NCBI GenBank assembly: GCA_964594045.1
Contig: CAZQKR010000005.1
Coordinates: forward strand, 62,001 to 126,000
Direction of reading: 5' to 3'
DNA length: 64,000 nucleotides
Origin: UBA2365 sp964594045
GTDB taxonomy: Bacteria > Bacteroidota > Bacteroidia > Chitinophagales > Saprospiraceae
Part shown: piece by piece, positions 28,609 to 35,921 of the stretch
Position numbering within the stretch: position 1 is the stretch's first letter
Layout: each line of letters begins with the position of its first letter
The notes under the pieces: model-generated
The model's database searches: none
Told to the model about the DNA's origin: nothing
What the model saw: the letters and a program-made list of their open reading frames with translations, nothing else
Translations under genes and position numbers: made by a program

Positions 28609-29775
28609 TCATTCCGCATAATGATTGATCAGTCTGACCATCAGGTCATTGAGGAATTCGACCTCGTATTCTCCCACGGTTGGCTCCAGGTGATCATTAC
28701 CGATACCGCTGTCATCGGTGATGAAAACATAGGTACCATTTGTCGTGACCGCCATAAAACGCATCAAGAATTCAGTTTGTTTGTCAATTCCGCTTGCTGT
28801 GACCGGAATGATCTTTATCCCTTTTTCTGCAGCCGTTAAATTGGCTGAATGAATATCCTCTATCACATCTGTTTCATAATGCGGTGGAGCATCCAGCACC
28901 AGGAAAAGCAGCCTCGTCCTGGCTGAAGCTGACCAGGATAGCTCATCCACAGCTGTTTCAAGTGCGCTGTGTACTGCTTCAGGGAAGTCACCACCTCCGT
29001 CGGCCCTTTGATCCTTAATGAAATCGATCGTTGTGGCTGTATTTTGGGTAAATTTGGAAATTTTTGTGATGTATGCATCTCCTTTATCCCGGTAGAAAAC
29101 AGAGGCGGTTCTGATCATGGCATCAGGATTGGCAGATTTTACTCTTGAAAGCACATCCACCAATTCTACTTTCAGGTATTCGAGTTCATCTCCCATTGAA
29201 CCTGTTGCATCCACAACGAATGCAATTTCTATATTTTCTGCAGGTGCAGCTGATGAAACTGTTGCCTGATTGATCCCCTGTTCAAAGGTTTTGACCTGAT
29301 CGATCATACTGGCTCCGTTATTGACATCAATGATGTACCGGGTGAGATCAGGCTGGTCATTTTGTACATAAAGATCAGGCCATAATTCCGCTTTACCATG
29401 GTTATCTGTTCTGGCAGTAAAAACAGTTTTTCCATCCTTTTTCAGTCTGACGGTGGCATCTGTCACGGGCGATCCAAGCTGGTTTTTCAGCTCAACAGCG
29501 ATTCTGTTATCCGTATAATATGACCAATAGTGTGACATGGAATCCAGCTCATCCCTTTCAAGGATCTCCTGCCAGAAATCCCAGTTGGCCAGGTCGTTCC
29601 ATTCACCGGCAGTGATGACACCTGGCTGGTCATTTGAACCATTATCATTTCCGGAGCTGCCGGATTCACCGGATTTGGAAAAACCATCGTCTGAATACAA
29701 AAGGCCACCCCCTTCCTTAGAGCAACCAATAAGGCCTAAGATAATGAATATCAGGAAAAAGAAGTTAATTTTCAT
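28609..29775 (-). CDS. VWA-domain lipoprotein
   Basis: A 388-residue lipoprotein (lipobox LIGC). A Gly/Ser/Asn-rich linker follows, then an Ig/carboxypeptidase-regulatory-like segment (LGSPVTDATVRLKKDGKTVF), then a von Willebrand factor A domain from about residue 175 to the end. The MIDAS motif is VVDATGSMGDE, with the downstream acidic metal-binding loop in LVLDAPPHYETD. VWA domains bind protein partners through a metal ion; surface or periplasmic location is expected. RADGGGDFPEAVHSALE is typical of the Bacteroidota members of this family. Exact role unknown. Confidence 0.85.
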   Translation of the reverse strand: MKINFFFLIFIILGLIGCSKEGGGLLYSDDGFSKSGESGSSGNDNGSNDQPGVITAGEWNDLANWDFWQEILERDELDSMSHYWSYYTDNRIAVELKNQLGSPVTDATVRLKKDGKTVFTARTDNHGKAELWPDLYVQNDQPDLTRYIIDVNNGASMIDQVKTFEQGINQATVSSAAPAENIEIAFVVDATGSMGDELEYLKVELVDVLSRVKSANPDAMIRTASVFYRDKGDAYITKISKFTQNTATTIDFIKDQRADGGGDFPEAVHSALETAVDELSWSASARTRLLFLVLDAPPHYETDVIEDIHSANLTAAEKGIKIIPVTASGIDKQTEFLMRFMAVTTNGTYVFITDDSGIGNDHLEPTVGEYEVEFLNDLMVRLINHYAE

Positions 29776-29809
29776 TTCACAGTTTTTATATCATTTTTAG
29801 AATATTATT

Positions 29810-30187
29810 TCAGTATCTGTTAAAACCTAGGCTGGATAATTTCCCGGAATAAGAATTGTCTGTTCTGACCAGGATCATGAATTCTCCGCCGGTCTGACAA
29901 TTACAGGCAGTACAGGCGATGGCATTGGATGGATCGAAAGTGTATTTAGCCCTGATCACAACTACATTTTCCTTGGTGAGAAATTCGATCAAACTGCTTA
30001 TTTTCACATTTTCGTTATCCCTGTATTCATCAGTTGCCTGATACCAGGGATCTGCACATTGGGTTTCGTAATATACCCATACTTCTTCTCCTTCACCAGG
30101 GATAAAATCGTCCTCCAGGTAATCCTGTTCCATAGAACAGGCTACCATTGAAAGGGTGATCACCAGGAAAAAAAATATATGCTTCAT
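29810..30187 (-). CDS. Small lipoprotein, function unknown
   Basis: A 125-residue exported protein starting at the ATG at 30187 (a TTG at 30196 is possible). Signal peptide with lipobox MVAC. The mature part has a CxxCxC cluster (IACTACNC) and an acidic stretch after the lipid anchor. The C-terminal GGEFMILVRTDN looks like a beta strand. I do not recognise the family. Spacing to the VWA gene is 34 bases on the same strand, so they are probably co-transcribed. Confidence 0.7.
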   Translation of the reverse strand: MKHIFFFLVITLSMVACSMEQDYLEDDFIPGEGEEVWVYYETQCADPWYQATDEYRDNENVKISSLIEFLTKENVVVIRAKYTFDPSNAIACTACNCQTGGEFMILVRTDNSYSGKLSSLGFNRY

Positions 30188-30257
30188 GTTTGACAATTTA
30201 TTATAATTTATATACTATCAATTTTTTTAAAATCCTTTAAATAAAATTCCCGTTTAA

Positions 30258-30659
30258 TTACAATTCATAAAAGATCATCTTTACTTCGCCTTCCAGAATC
30301 AGTTGATCTGCATTAAAACTAAAGGATCTCATTTCCGGCATCAATGAAGCGAATTTTACGGAAAACTCTGAATCGCAACATGCATCATCGCAGTTTGGCT
30401 GACTGAAAGCGATATTACCAATATCCGATACGGAATAAGTGCCACCGCAGCCATTTCTGCTCAAATAAAGTTGGTAAGTTGAATCGGATCCAAATTCCAG
30501 GTAAAGATTTTCATCAGCTTTGGTATAAAACAAATTGTTTTTTTCTTTTAATCCCTCCAGTTTCCAACGTATCGGAGCAAGTTCGGCTGATTGGTCTTTA
30601 TCACAGCCAGTCATGAAAGGAAGAAATAAAACGATCAGCCAGGCAATTTTAACGCTCAT
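30258..30659 (-). CDS. META-domain-like lipoprotein
   Basis: A 133-residue lipoprotein (lipobox MTGC). The mature part resembles the META/HslJ fold: an opening PIRWKLEG strand, YLEFGSDSTYQLYLSRNGCGGTY (Gly/Asn/Gly motif, broken here by a loop), and a closing LILEGEVKMIFYEL. META domains are small beta barrels in envelope proteins linked to heat or drug tolerance in other bacteria. An NCDDACCD insertion adds three cysteines. It is the first gene of the same-strand run toward the sigma factor. Moderate confidence in the domain, low in function. Confidence 0.7.
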   Translation of the reverse strand: MSVKIAWLIVLFLPFMTGCDKDQSAELAPIRWKLEGLKEKNNLFYTKADENLYLEFGSDSTYQLYLSRNGCGGTYSVSDIGNIAFSQPNCDDACCDSEFSVKFASLMPEMRSFSFNADQLILEGEVKMIFYEL

Positions 30660-30832
30660 TCAGATATTTTAAAAATCAGTTTCCAATAATTCCAAAATCA
30701 AATTATGGCACTTAAGTTTACAGAAAAACTTTGTCTAACAAAAAGCAGTAAACATCGTTTATTGCAAAGACATCAAATCAACAGGAATGGTTGGGTTGAA
30801 AATGTTTTCTACGGCAAAAAAAGTCAATATGA

Positions 30833-31681
30833 TCAGAATTCTTTTTGCCCCAGACGGATATATTTATTGACCATAAAATTACTCAGCAATACAGGCAGCA
30901 AAATGCCGGTGAGCAATACGATGCAGAAAACAAAAACGGTCAGGCTGACATCAAGAAAATAAGTGAAAACCTGCATGCTGTAGTCCATATACAGTAGAAT
31001 TCCAAGTAAAACAAAAATATTGATCATTCCGGAAATCAATCCGATCTGCAGACTTTTTTTTATATAGGGCATTTTGATAAATCCCGGGCTGGCGCCGACC
31101 AATTCCATGGTCCTGAGCATTTTCCTGTCACCCCTCAATACCAGTTTGAGGTTATAAAATATCAGTAATAAAGATATGCTGATAAAGACGATCCCGGCGA
31201 TGAGGAATATGTAATTGAATTTACGGAGGTTGGTTTTCATTGCCCCGATTTCCTGAAATTCAAAAAAGGCGTTTTCCACAGTGGATAAGGCCAATAACTC
31301 ACTTTTGAAAGCAGGTGCTTTTCCGCTACGTATGAAGTCCGCTTCCAGGAAAAACCTGATCACATCTTTAAGCGGATTGTCATTCTTATCTTCAAAAATG
31401 GCATTCCCCATTTGATTTTCCAGCATACCCAGGCCTTCTTCCTTTGAAATATATTCCACGGTGCTGTTTCTCACATAACTCCTGGATTTAAGATCTGCTA
31501 TCAATGCATTCAACTCATTTTCAGGCAGATTGTCTCTGAGTTCAACAACAAAAGGTGTCTTCTCATTGATGATGTTTTCCAGGTTGCTGATATGCATGAT
31601 GATCAGCAAATACACCCCAAGGAGGAACAGCGTGAGTGTCAGACTTATGATGGTCAATATCGTACCCGGTTTAAACTTCAT
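30833..31681 (-). CDS. ftsX: FtsX-like cell division permease
   Basis: An integral membrane protein of about 282 residues from the ATG at 31681 (an ATG at 31747 would add 22). One helix sits at the N-terminus (ILTIISLTLTLFLLGVYLLI), followed by a periplasmic domain of about 130 residues, and then three more helices, as in FtsX. The C-terminal part holds the conserved RGDRKMLRTMELVGASPGFIKMPY signature (one base of context either side is standard). FtsX pairs with the ATPase FtsE to activate septal peptidoglycan hydrolases. No ftsE is adjacent, which is common in Bacteroidota. Confidence 0.88.
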   Translation of the reverse strand: MKFKPGTILTIISLTLTLFLLGVYLLIIMHISNLENIINEKTPFVVELRDNLPENELNALIADLKSRSYVRNSTVEYISKEEGLGMLENQMGNAIFEDKNDNPLKDVIRFFLEADFIRSGKAPAFKSELLALSTVENAFFEFQEIGAMKTNLRKFNYIFLIAGIVFISISLLLIFYNLKLVLRGDRKMLRTMELVGASPGFIKMPYIKKSLQIGLISGMINIFVLLGILLYMDYSMQVFTYFLDVSLTVFVFCIVLLTGILLPVLLSNFMVNKYIRLGQKEF

Positions 31682-31832
31682 ACAGCGTTGAATAGTCCTT
31701 TTGCATAAAAAGGCAAAAATGAGAACTTTTTTCCAAATATATATCATGCATGGAATGATATCATCAAGAATTGTCTGATAATCCAGTTTATATCACAGAA
31801 TAAAATTACATTTATTGGGTAAAAACCGTAAA

Positions 31833-32504
31833 ATGGGATATCACATTGAACTTGAGAGCATAACACTGGAAGCATACGCAGAAAAACTGGAAGTTGCCTG
31901 GTTGCCGCCCAGCAGAAGGATCCTGCAGGTAAAGCTGGCTGAACGATTTGGCTATTTTCAGGAAGCAGGTATTCAAAATGTAAAGGAGCTTCAAAAACTG
32001 CTCAAACAGCCCAAATACATGGAGAAGTTCAGTGAACTATCACTGTTCAGAGATGGTTACCTGGTCATTTTGTTGCGTGAAATCAACAGTATGTTGCCCA
32101 AGCCAAACGCATTGAAAGATTTTCCGGGGATCCCGGAAGATGCAGCGGAAAAGTTGGCAGCCATAGGCATCAAAGACACAAAGAGCCTGTATAACAAGGT
32201 TCTAACAGCTCAAATGAGAGATGAATTGTCCGCACAATGTGAACTTCCCGGGGACCTGGTTGATGAACTGAGCAGCCTGGCGGACTTGTCCCGCATCAAA
32301 TGGGTCAGTGCTATTTTTGCCAGGATGTTGTACGATCTGGGCATGAAAAATGTTGCGGAAGTTGCTGCTGCCGACCCGGTTGACCTGCACCGTAAAGTCA
32401 ATGAACTCAACAGCCGGCGGAATTATTACAAAGGTAAGATCGGATTGAATGATATGCGGATCTTGGTGGCTGCAGCCGGCGATGTGCAGGTGGAGATCGT
32501 CTGA
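31833..32504 (+). CDS. DUF4332-type helix-hairpin-helix protein
   Basis: A cytoplasmic protein of 223 residues, ATG at 31833 (a TTG at 31815 adds six). It is made of repeated helix-hairpin-helix units: LAERFGYFQEAGIQNVKELQ, FPGIPEDAAEKLAAIGIKD, and ARMLYDLGMKNVAEVAAAD. These patterns match DUF4332, which is thought to bind nucleic acid non-specifically; no enzyme motif is visible. It is divergent from ftsX, with 150 bases between the starts. Function unknown. Confidence 0.78.
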   Translation: MGYHIELESITLEAYAEKLEVAWLPPSRRILQVKLAERFGYFQEAGIQNVKELQKLLKQPKYMEKFSELSLFRDGYLVILLREINSMLPKPNALKDFPGIPEDAAEKLAAIGIKDTKSLYNKVLTAQMRDELSAQCELPGDLVDELSSLADLSRIKWVSAIFARMLYDLGMKNVAEVAAADPVDLHRKVNELNSRRNYYKGKIGLNDMRILVAAAGDVQVEIV

Positions 32505-32545
32505 ATCAGGATGATCAGGATTTTTGGATTTTCAGGATGATCCGG
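32505..32545. repeat. Short intergenic CAGGATGATC repeat
   Basis: CAGGATGATC occurs twice around CAGGATTTTTGGATTTT between two genes. It looks like a common dispersed intergenic repeat, but only this instance is visible here. Confidence 0.35.
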
Positions 32546-32600
32546 TATAGTCTGAAGTCTGTCTGTTTCATTTGATGGTAAGGGTTGGCGGTATACTTGT

Positions 32601-35252
32601 TTAGTTCGTCTTATATTCAACAACAGGTTCAGCAGCCAAACTTATTTCCTGTTCTTTTAGTTTTACCGTTTTATCTTCTCCCCATACCTTCGCAATCCGG
32701 TCTTTTATTTTTTGCTCGTATAGCTCAATCAGTTGCTTGTTGGCATTGACCAATTCCTGCTCTTTCTCGATGCGGGAAACGATTTGGCGTTGAATTTCAA
32801 GTGGCGGTAAAGGAATTATAATCTTTGAAAAAGACTCATATCCAATTCTTGGTAATTGTGCACCTTTTAAACCCTTTAATACTTCTTGATTAAAAAAGTC
32901 TGATAGAAAATAGGAACTATAAAATTTAGAATCAATATTTTCTTTACCTCTAATTACAATAATATCAGTTGAGCAAATTCCTTCAATTTCAGAAAAATAC
33001 ACTTTGTTCAAATTTGGTCTTAGTTTTCCATATAGTATGTCTCCATTTTTAAATTTGATTTTTGTGCTTTTAATATCTTTAGGATTGCTCATAAAGTCAC
33101 CAACTAACTGACCTGTACCATGACTGATGTTTTCCAAACCAATGTAATTAACGGTCTTGGAATCAATTTCAATTGGTAAAACGTTATCATTCACCTTATT
33201 GAATACCTCTCCCAACTCCACCATTTCCCAATCCGCATCAATATCAATTTTGGGTTTGTAGTTTTCCACTACCATTTTTGCCCCGTCAATTATTTTTTGG
33301 TAGCCTTCTATCTCGGCTACGATTTCTTCCTGAACGGATATGGGGGGAAGGGGGATTTTTATTGACTCAATTTGATTTCGAGATATACTGTCAAATACAG
33401 CACCACCATTACCTTTAATATTACCTTCTTGTGATTTTAATAGATAAAATAAGAAATCCTTATTTATTACTGCTTTTGTTCTAATCGCTGCTAAACCTCT
33501 TCCAATGCAAATGTGTTGAGTTGCATAATTAACAGGTCCGACAGGTGCTCTAACCGACATTAATATGTCATTTTTAAAAGCTTCTTTTGTTATTTCAGTA
33601 GTCCATTTTGTTGGTGCACCAATATACATTTCAGTAAATTCTGTTTTACCTTGATAAAATGGTAAACCTTCTGCATTGTCATTGTAAAATTCACTATTTG
33701 GAGATTGTCCAGATATAACATCTGCAACTACTTTTAATTCAACTATTGGAAAATCAGAATTAATAATGATTTGATTTTTGTACCTCTCCCCATTCAAATT
33801 ATAATCCCCGTTTTTGGCAATTTCGGATTTGGGTACGGTGTGGGCGATTGCGGTTTGTGGGGTTGTTGTTGGTAGAGACGCGATGCGTCGCGTCTCTGTG
33901 GTTTGTTGGGGGGCGTGCGGTAGAGACGCAATGCATTGCGTCTCTACGATACCGGTATTGGTGTCATTGTCGGTGGTGGCGTTGGTTGTGGCGCAATCGA
34001 TGGTATTTTTCAATTGATTTTGTAAAAATAACCGGATAACCGAAATGGCATCATCCAATTGTCCGCCTTTTACAGGGTTGCGCTGGGCGCCTAAACCGTA
34101 CCCGTCGTTATCAATTTTTACAAACAGGATTTCTTCGCTGGTTTTGGCAAATTCCCTATCCATCAATAATATGGATGTTTTCACACCGCTATAAGGGTTA
34201 AAAACGCCTGCGGGTAAACTGACTACGGCATACAGGTAATTTTCGACCAGCATTTTGCGTAAATCCTTGTATGCTGTTCCGCTTTGGAATATCACCCCTT
34301 CGGGTACAATAATACCTGCACGGCCTTTGGGGTTCAGGTGTTCGGCAATGTAATCAACAAACAAGACTTCACTGCGGTTACTGCTGATTGAAAATTTTTT
34401 GTGTGGGCGTATTCCACCTTTCGGACTCATAAAAGGCGGATTGGCTAGGATTACATCAAAGGTTTCGTTCCATCGGTCTTCGCTGCTCAAGGTGTCGTAT
34501 TCCCAGATATGAGGGTCGGAAAATCCATGCAAATACAGGTTTACCAACGACAAACGCACCATATCGGGCGAAATATCATAACCGGTGAAATTGCCGATAA
34601 TGCGGCGGCGTTCGTCGGGGGTAATTGTAGAGACGCGATGCATCGCGTCTCTACCACCATCACCCATTATATATTTAAACGCCGAAATTAAAAACCCGGC
34701 CGTGCCACAGGCCGGATCCAGAATGGTGTCGGTTTTTTGCGGGTCAACCACGGCGACCAGAAAATCAATAATATGGCGGGGTGTGCGGAATTGCCCTGCA
34801 TCGCCCTGCGAACCCATTACCGAAAGCAAATATTCAAAGGCATCGCCCAGTTTTTCGCTGTGGGTATATTCAAATTCGCCAATGGTCTTTAAAAACAATT
34901 TCAATGTTTCGGGGTCACGGTAAGGCAAAAAGGCATTTTTAAAAATATCACGGAATAATTGCGGAATATTCGGATTTTTATCCATGCTCGCAATGGCATC
35001 GGAATACAAAGACAGCATTTCGCTGGCCGTAACTTTGGTATCGAAAAGGTTATCCCAACTGTATTTTTCATAACTTCCGGAAAAGAATTTGGCTTTACCA
35101 CCCAGATCAATTGCTTCCTTGTCCATGTCGTCCATGAACTTGTAAATCAATGCTATGGTAATTTGTTCAATCTGGGCCTTTGGGTCGGGCAATTTGCCCA
35201 CCAAAATATCACGGCAATCGTCAATTCTTTTCTTTGTTGTGGTATCTAACAT
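32601..35252 (-). CDS. hsdM: Type I restriction-modification HsdM-HsdS fusion with in-frame REP insertions
   Basis: An 883-residue fusion of an N6-adenine methyltransferase (residues about 1-400) and a two-domain specificity subunit (about 490-870). Methyltransferase motifs are ILDPACGTAGFL (about 178-188) and NPPF (271-274). The S part has two target-recognition halves, each ended by a conserved PLPP segment and a coiled coil (LPPISVQEEIVAEIEGYQ; LPPLEIQRQIVSRIEKEQ). Three REP palindromes lie in frame: one codes GRDAMHRVST at 200-209 between motif I and GYDISPD, and two sit in the linker around 436-460 (VETQCIASLP, TETRRIASLP). The frame is open throughout. It modifies host DNA at the sequence its S domains read; partner HsdR lies upstream. 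Confidence 0.9.
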   Translation of the reverse strand: MLDTTTKKRIDDCRDILVGKLPDPKAQIEQITIALIYKFMDDMDKEAIDLGGKAKFFSGSYEKYSWDNLFDTKVTASEMLSLYSDAIASMDKNPNIPQLFRDIFKNAFLPYRDPETLKLFLKTIGEFEYTHSEKLGDAFEYLLSVMGSQGDAGQFRTPRHIIDFLVAVVDPQKTDTILDPACGTAGFLISAFKYIMGDGGRDAMHRVSTITPDERRRIIGNFTGYDISPDMVRLSLVNLYLHGFSDPHIWEYDTLSSEDRWNETFDVILANPPFMSPKGGIRPHKKFSISSNRSEVLFVDYIAEHLNPKGRAGIIVPEGVIFQSGTAYKDLRKMLVENYLYAVVSLPAGVFNPYSGVKTSILLMDREFAKTSEEILFVKIDNDGYGLGAQRNPVKGGQLDDAISVIRLFLQNQLKNTIDCATTNATTDNDTNTGIVETQCIASLPHAPQQTTETRRIASLPTTTPQTAIAHTVPKSEIAKNGDYNLNGERYKNQIIINSDFPIVELKVVADVISGQSPNSEFYNDNAEGLPFYQGKTEFTEMYIGAPTKWTTEITKEAFKNDILMSVRAPVGPVNYATQHICIGRGLAAIRTKAVINKDFLFYLLKSQEGNIKGNGGAVFDSISRNQIESIKIPLPPISVQEEIVAEIEGYQKIIDGAKMVVENYKPKIDIDADWEMVELGEVFNKVNDNVLPIEIDSKTVNYIGLENISHGTGQLVGDFMSNPKDIKSTKIKFKNGDILYGKLRPNLNKVYFSEIEGICSTDIIVIRGKENIDSKFYSSYFLSDFFNQEVLKGLKGAQLPRIGYESFSKIIIPLPPLEIQRQIVSRIEKEQELVNANKQLIELYEQKIKDRIAKVWGEDKTVKLKEQEISLAAEPVVEYKTN
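33874..33897. repeat. REP palindrome copy 1 (in hsdM-hsdS linker)
   Basis: Ten-base arms AGAGACGCGA and TCGCGTCTCT flank a TGCG centre. It is the most diverged copy of the five (outer GTAG/CTAC not kept on the right). Read in frame in the M-S linker. Confidence 0.85.
33920..33947. repeat. REP palindrome copy 2 (in hsdM-hsdS linker)
   Basis: A perfect 28-base palindrome with core GACGCAATGCATTGCGTC. The two symmetric changes from the other copies (CGATGCATCG to CAATGCATTG) are compensatory, which keeps the hairpin. Confidence 0.9.
34627..34654. repeat. REP palindrome copy 3 (inside methyltransferase domain)
   Basis: A perfect 28-base palindrome, core GACGCGATGCATCGCGTC with GTAGA/TCTAC ends. 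It codes for part of a loop between methyltransferase motif I and the next conserved segment. Confidence 0.92.
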
Positions 35253-35278
35253 TTTTGATTGTTGTTTTTTGTGTACGC

Positions 35279-35302
35279 AGAGACGCGATGCATCGCGTCT
35301 CT
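35279..35302. repeat. REP palindrome copy 4 (hsdM/transposase junction)
   Basis: A perfect 24-base palindrome with the same core, in the 48-base gap between hsdM and the transposase gene. Its edge supplies the TAG stop codon (35301-35303, minus strand) of the transposase. Confidence 0.92.
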
Positions 35303-35918
35303 ATAACGTTGTATAAAATTGATCCTTCGTCCATTTGGCCGGGTTGTTAATGATATAATTTGAAATGCGTTGAAACGATTTATCGTTTCGGATAATGTGA
35401 TCATGAAAACGGGGTTGCCAGGCGAAACCGGCATTAATTTTACGGGCATTGATGGTAACCGCCGATTTGAAACCCCGGATTATTGACGCCAAATTTTTGG
35501 ATTGCGGACCAAATTGGTTTTTGACATTATCCGTCGTTGTCGTCGTCGTCGTAGAGACGCGATGCATCGCGTCTCTACCAACCGCGCCACCAACCGCGCC
35601 ACCAACCACGCCACCAATATTTTTTGTATTGTATTGGTTTTCACCAATTATAATGATCGCATGAAAATGATTGGGCATAACAACAAATTCTTCCATCCCC
35701 AAATTCATATCAGGTCGCAATTCAAATGTTTTTAACCATTCGGTTTCCACCATTTTACCTGTTTCCGACAATTCCATTTTCCCATCCACAACATCCCCAA
35801 AAAAACATTCCCTGTTTTGTGTACAAATGGTAACAAAATACATGGCATTGGAACCGTAATCCCAATTTTTTAAACGGGCTGATGGTATGCGGTATTTGTT
35901 CAGAAATTTTTCGGGCAT
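35301..35918 (-). CDS. REP-associated tyrosine transposase (RAYT, Y1/HUH family)
   Basis: A 205-residue single-strand DNA nuclease of the TnpA-REP type. The HUH motif is VMPNHFHAI (His84, His86) and the catalytic tyrosine is probably Tyr188 in ISNYIINNPAKW; GFAWQPRFHDHIIRND is a family hallmark. Such proteins nick and join REP hairpins. Between the HUH half and the tyrosine half lies an insertion of about 30 residues made of a Gly-Val-Ala repeat, GRDAMHRVST from a REP palindrome, and a run of seven Thr. The gene begins 3 bases after hsdR ends and its stop is inside another REP. Frame is intact, so it may still be active, but the insert could impair folding. Confidence 0.9.
   Translation of the reverse strand: MPEKFLNKYRIPSARLKNWDYGSNAMYFVTICTQNRECFFGDVVDGKMELSETGKMVETEWLKTFELRPDMNLGMEEFVVMPNHFHAIIIIGENQYNTKNIGGVVGGAVGGAVGRDAMHRVSTTTTTTTDNVKNQFGPQSKNLASIIRGFKSAVTINARKINAGFAWQPRFHDHIIRNDKSFQRISNYIINNPAKWTKDQFYTTL
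35551..35578. repeat. REP palindrome copy 5 (inside the transposase gene)
   Basis: A perfect 28-base palindrome identical in core to copies 3 and 4, read in frame by the transposase gene at residues about 114-123. It is flanked on one side by a GTC microsatellite and on the other by a 12-base tandem repeat. Confidence 0.92.
35579..35620. repeat. 12-base tandem repeat beside REP copy 5
   Basis: About 3.5 copies of a CCAACCGCGCCA-like unit give the Gly-Val/Ala-Gly repeat in the transposase. On the other side of the REP, GTC/GTT triplets (35530-35550) give the Thr run. Both suggest replication slippage around the hairpin. Confidence 0.75.
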
Positions 35919-35921
35919 GAT

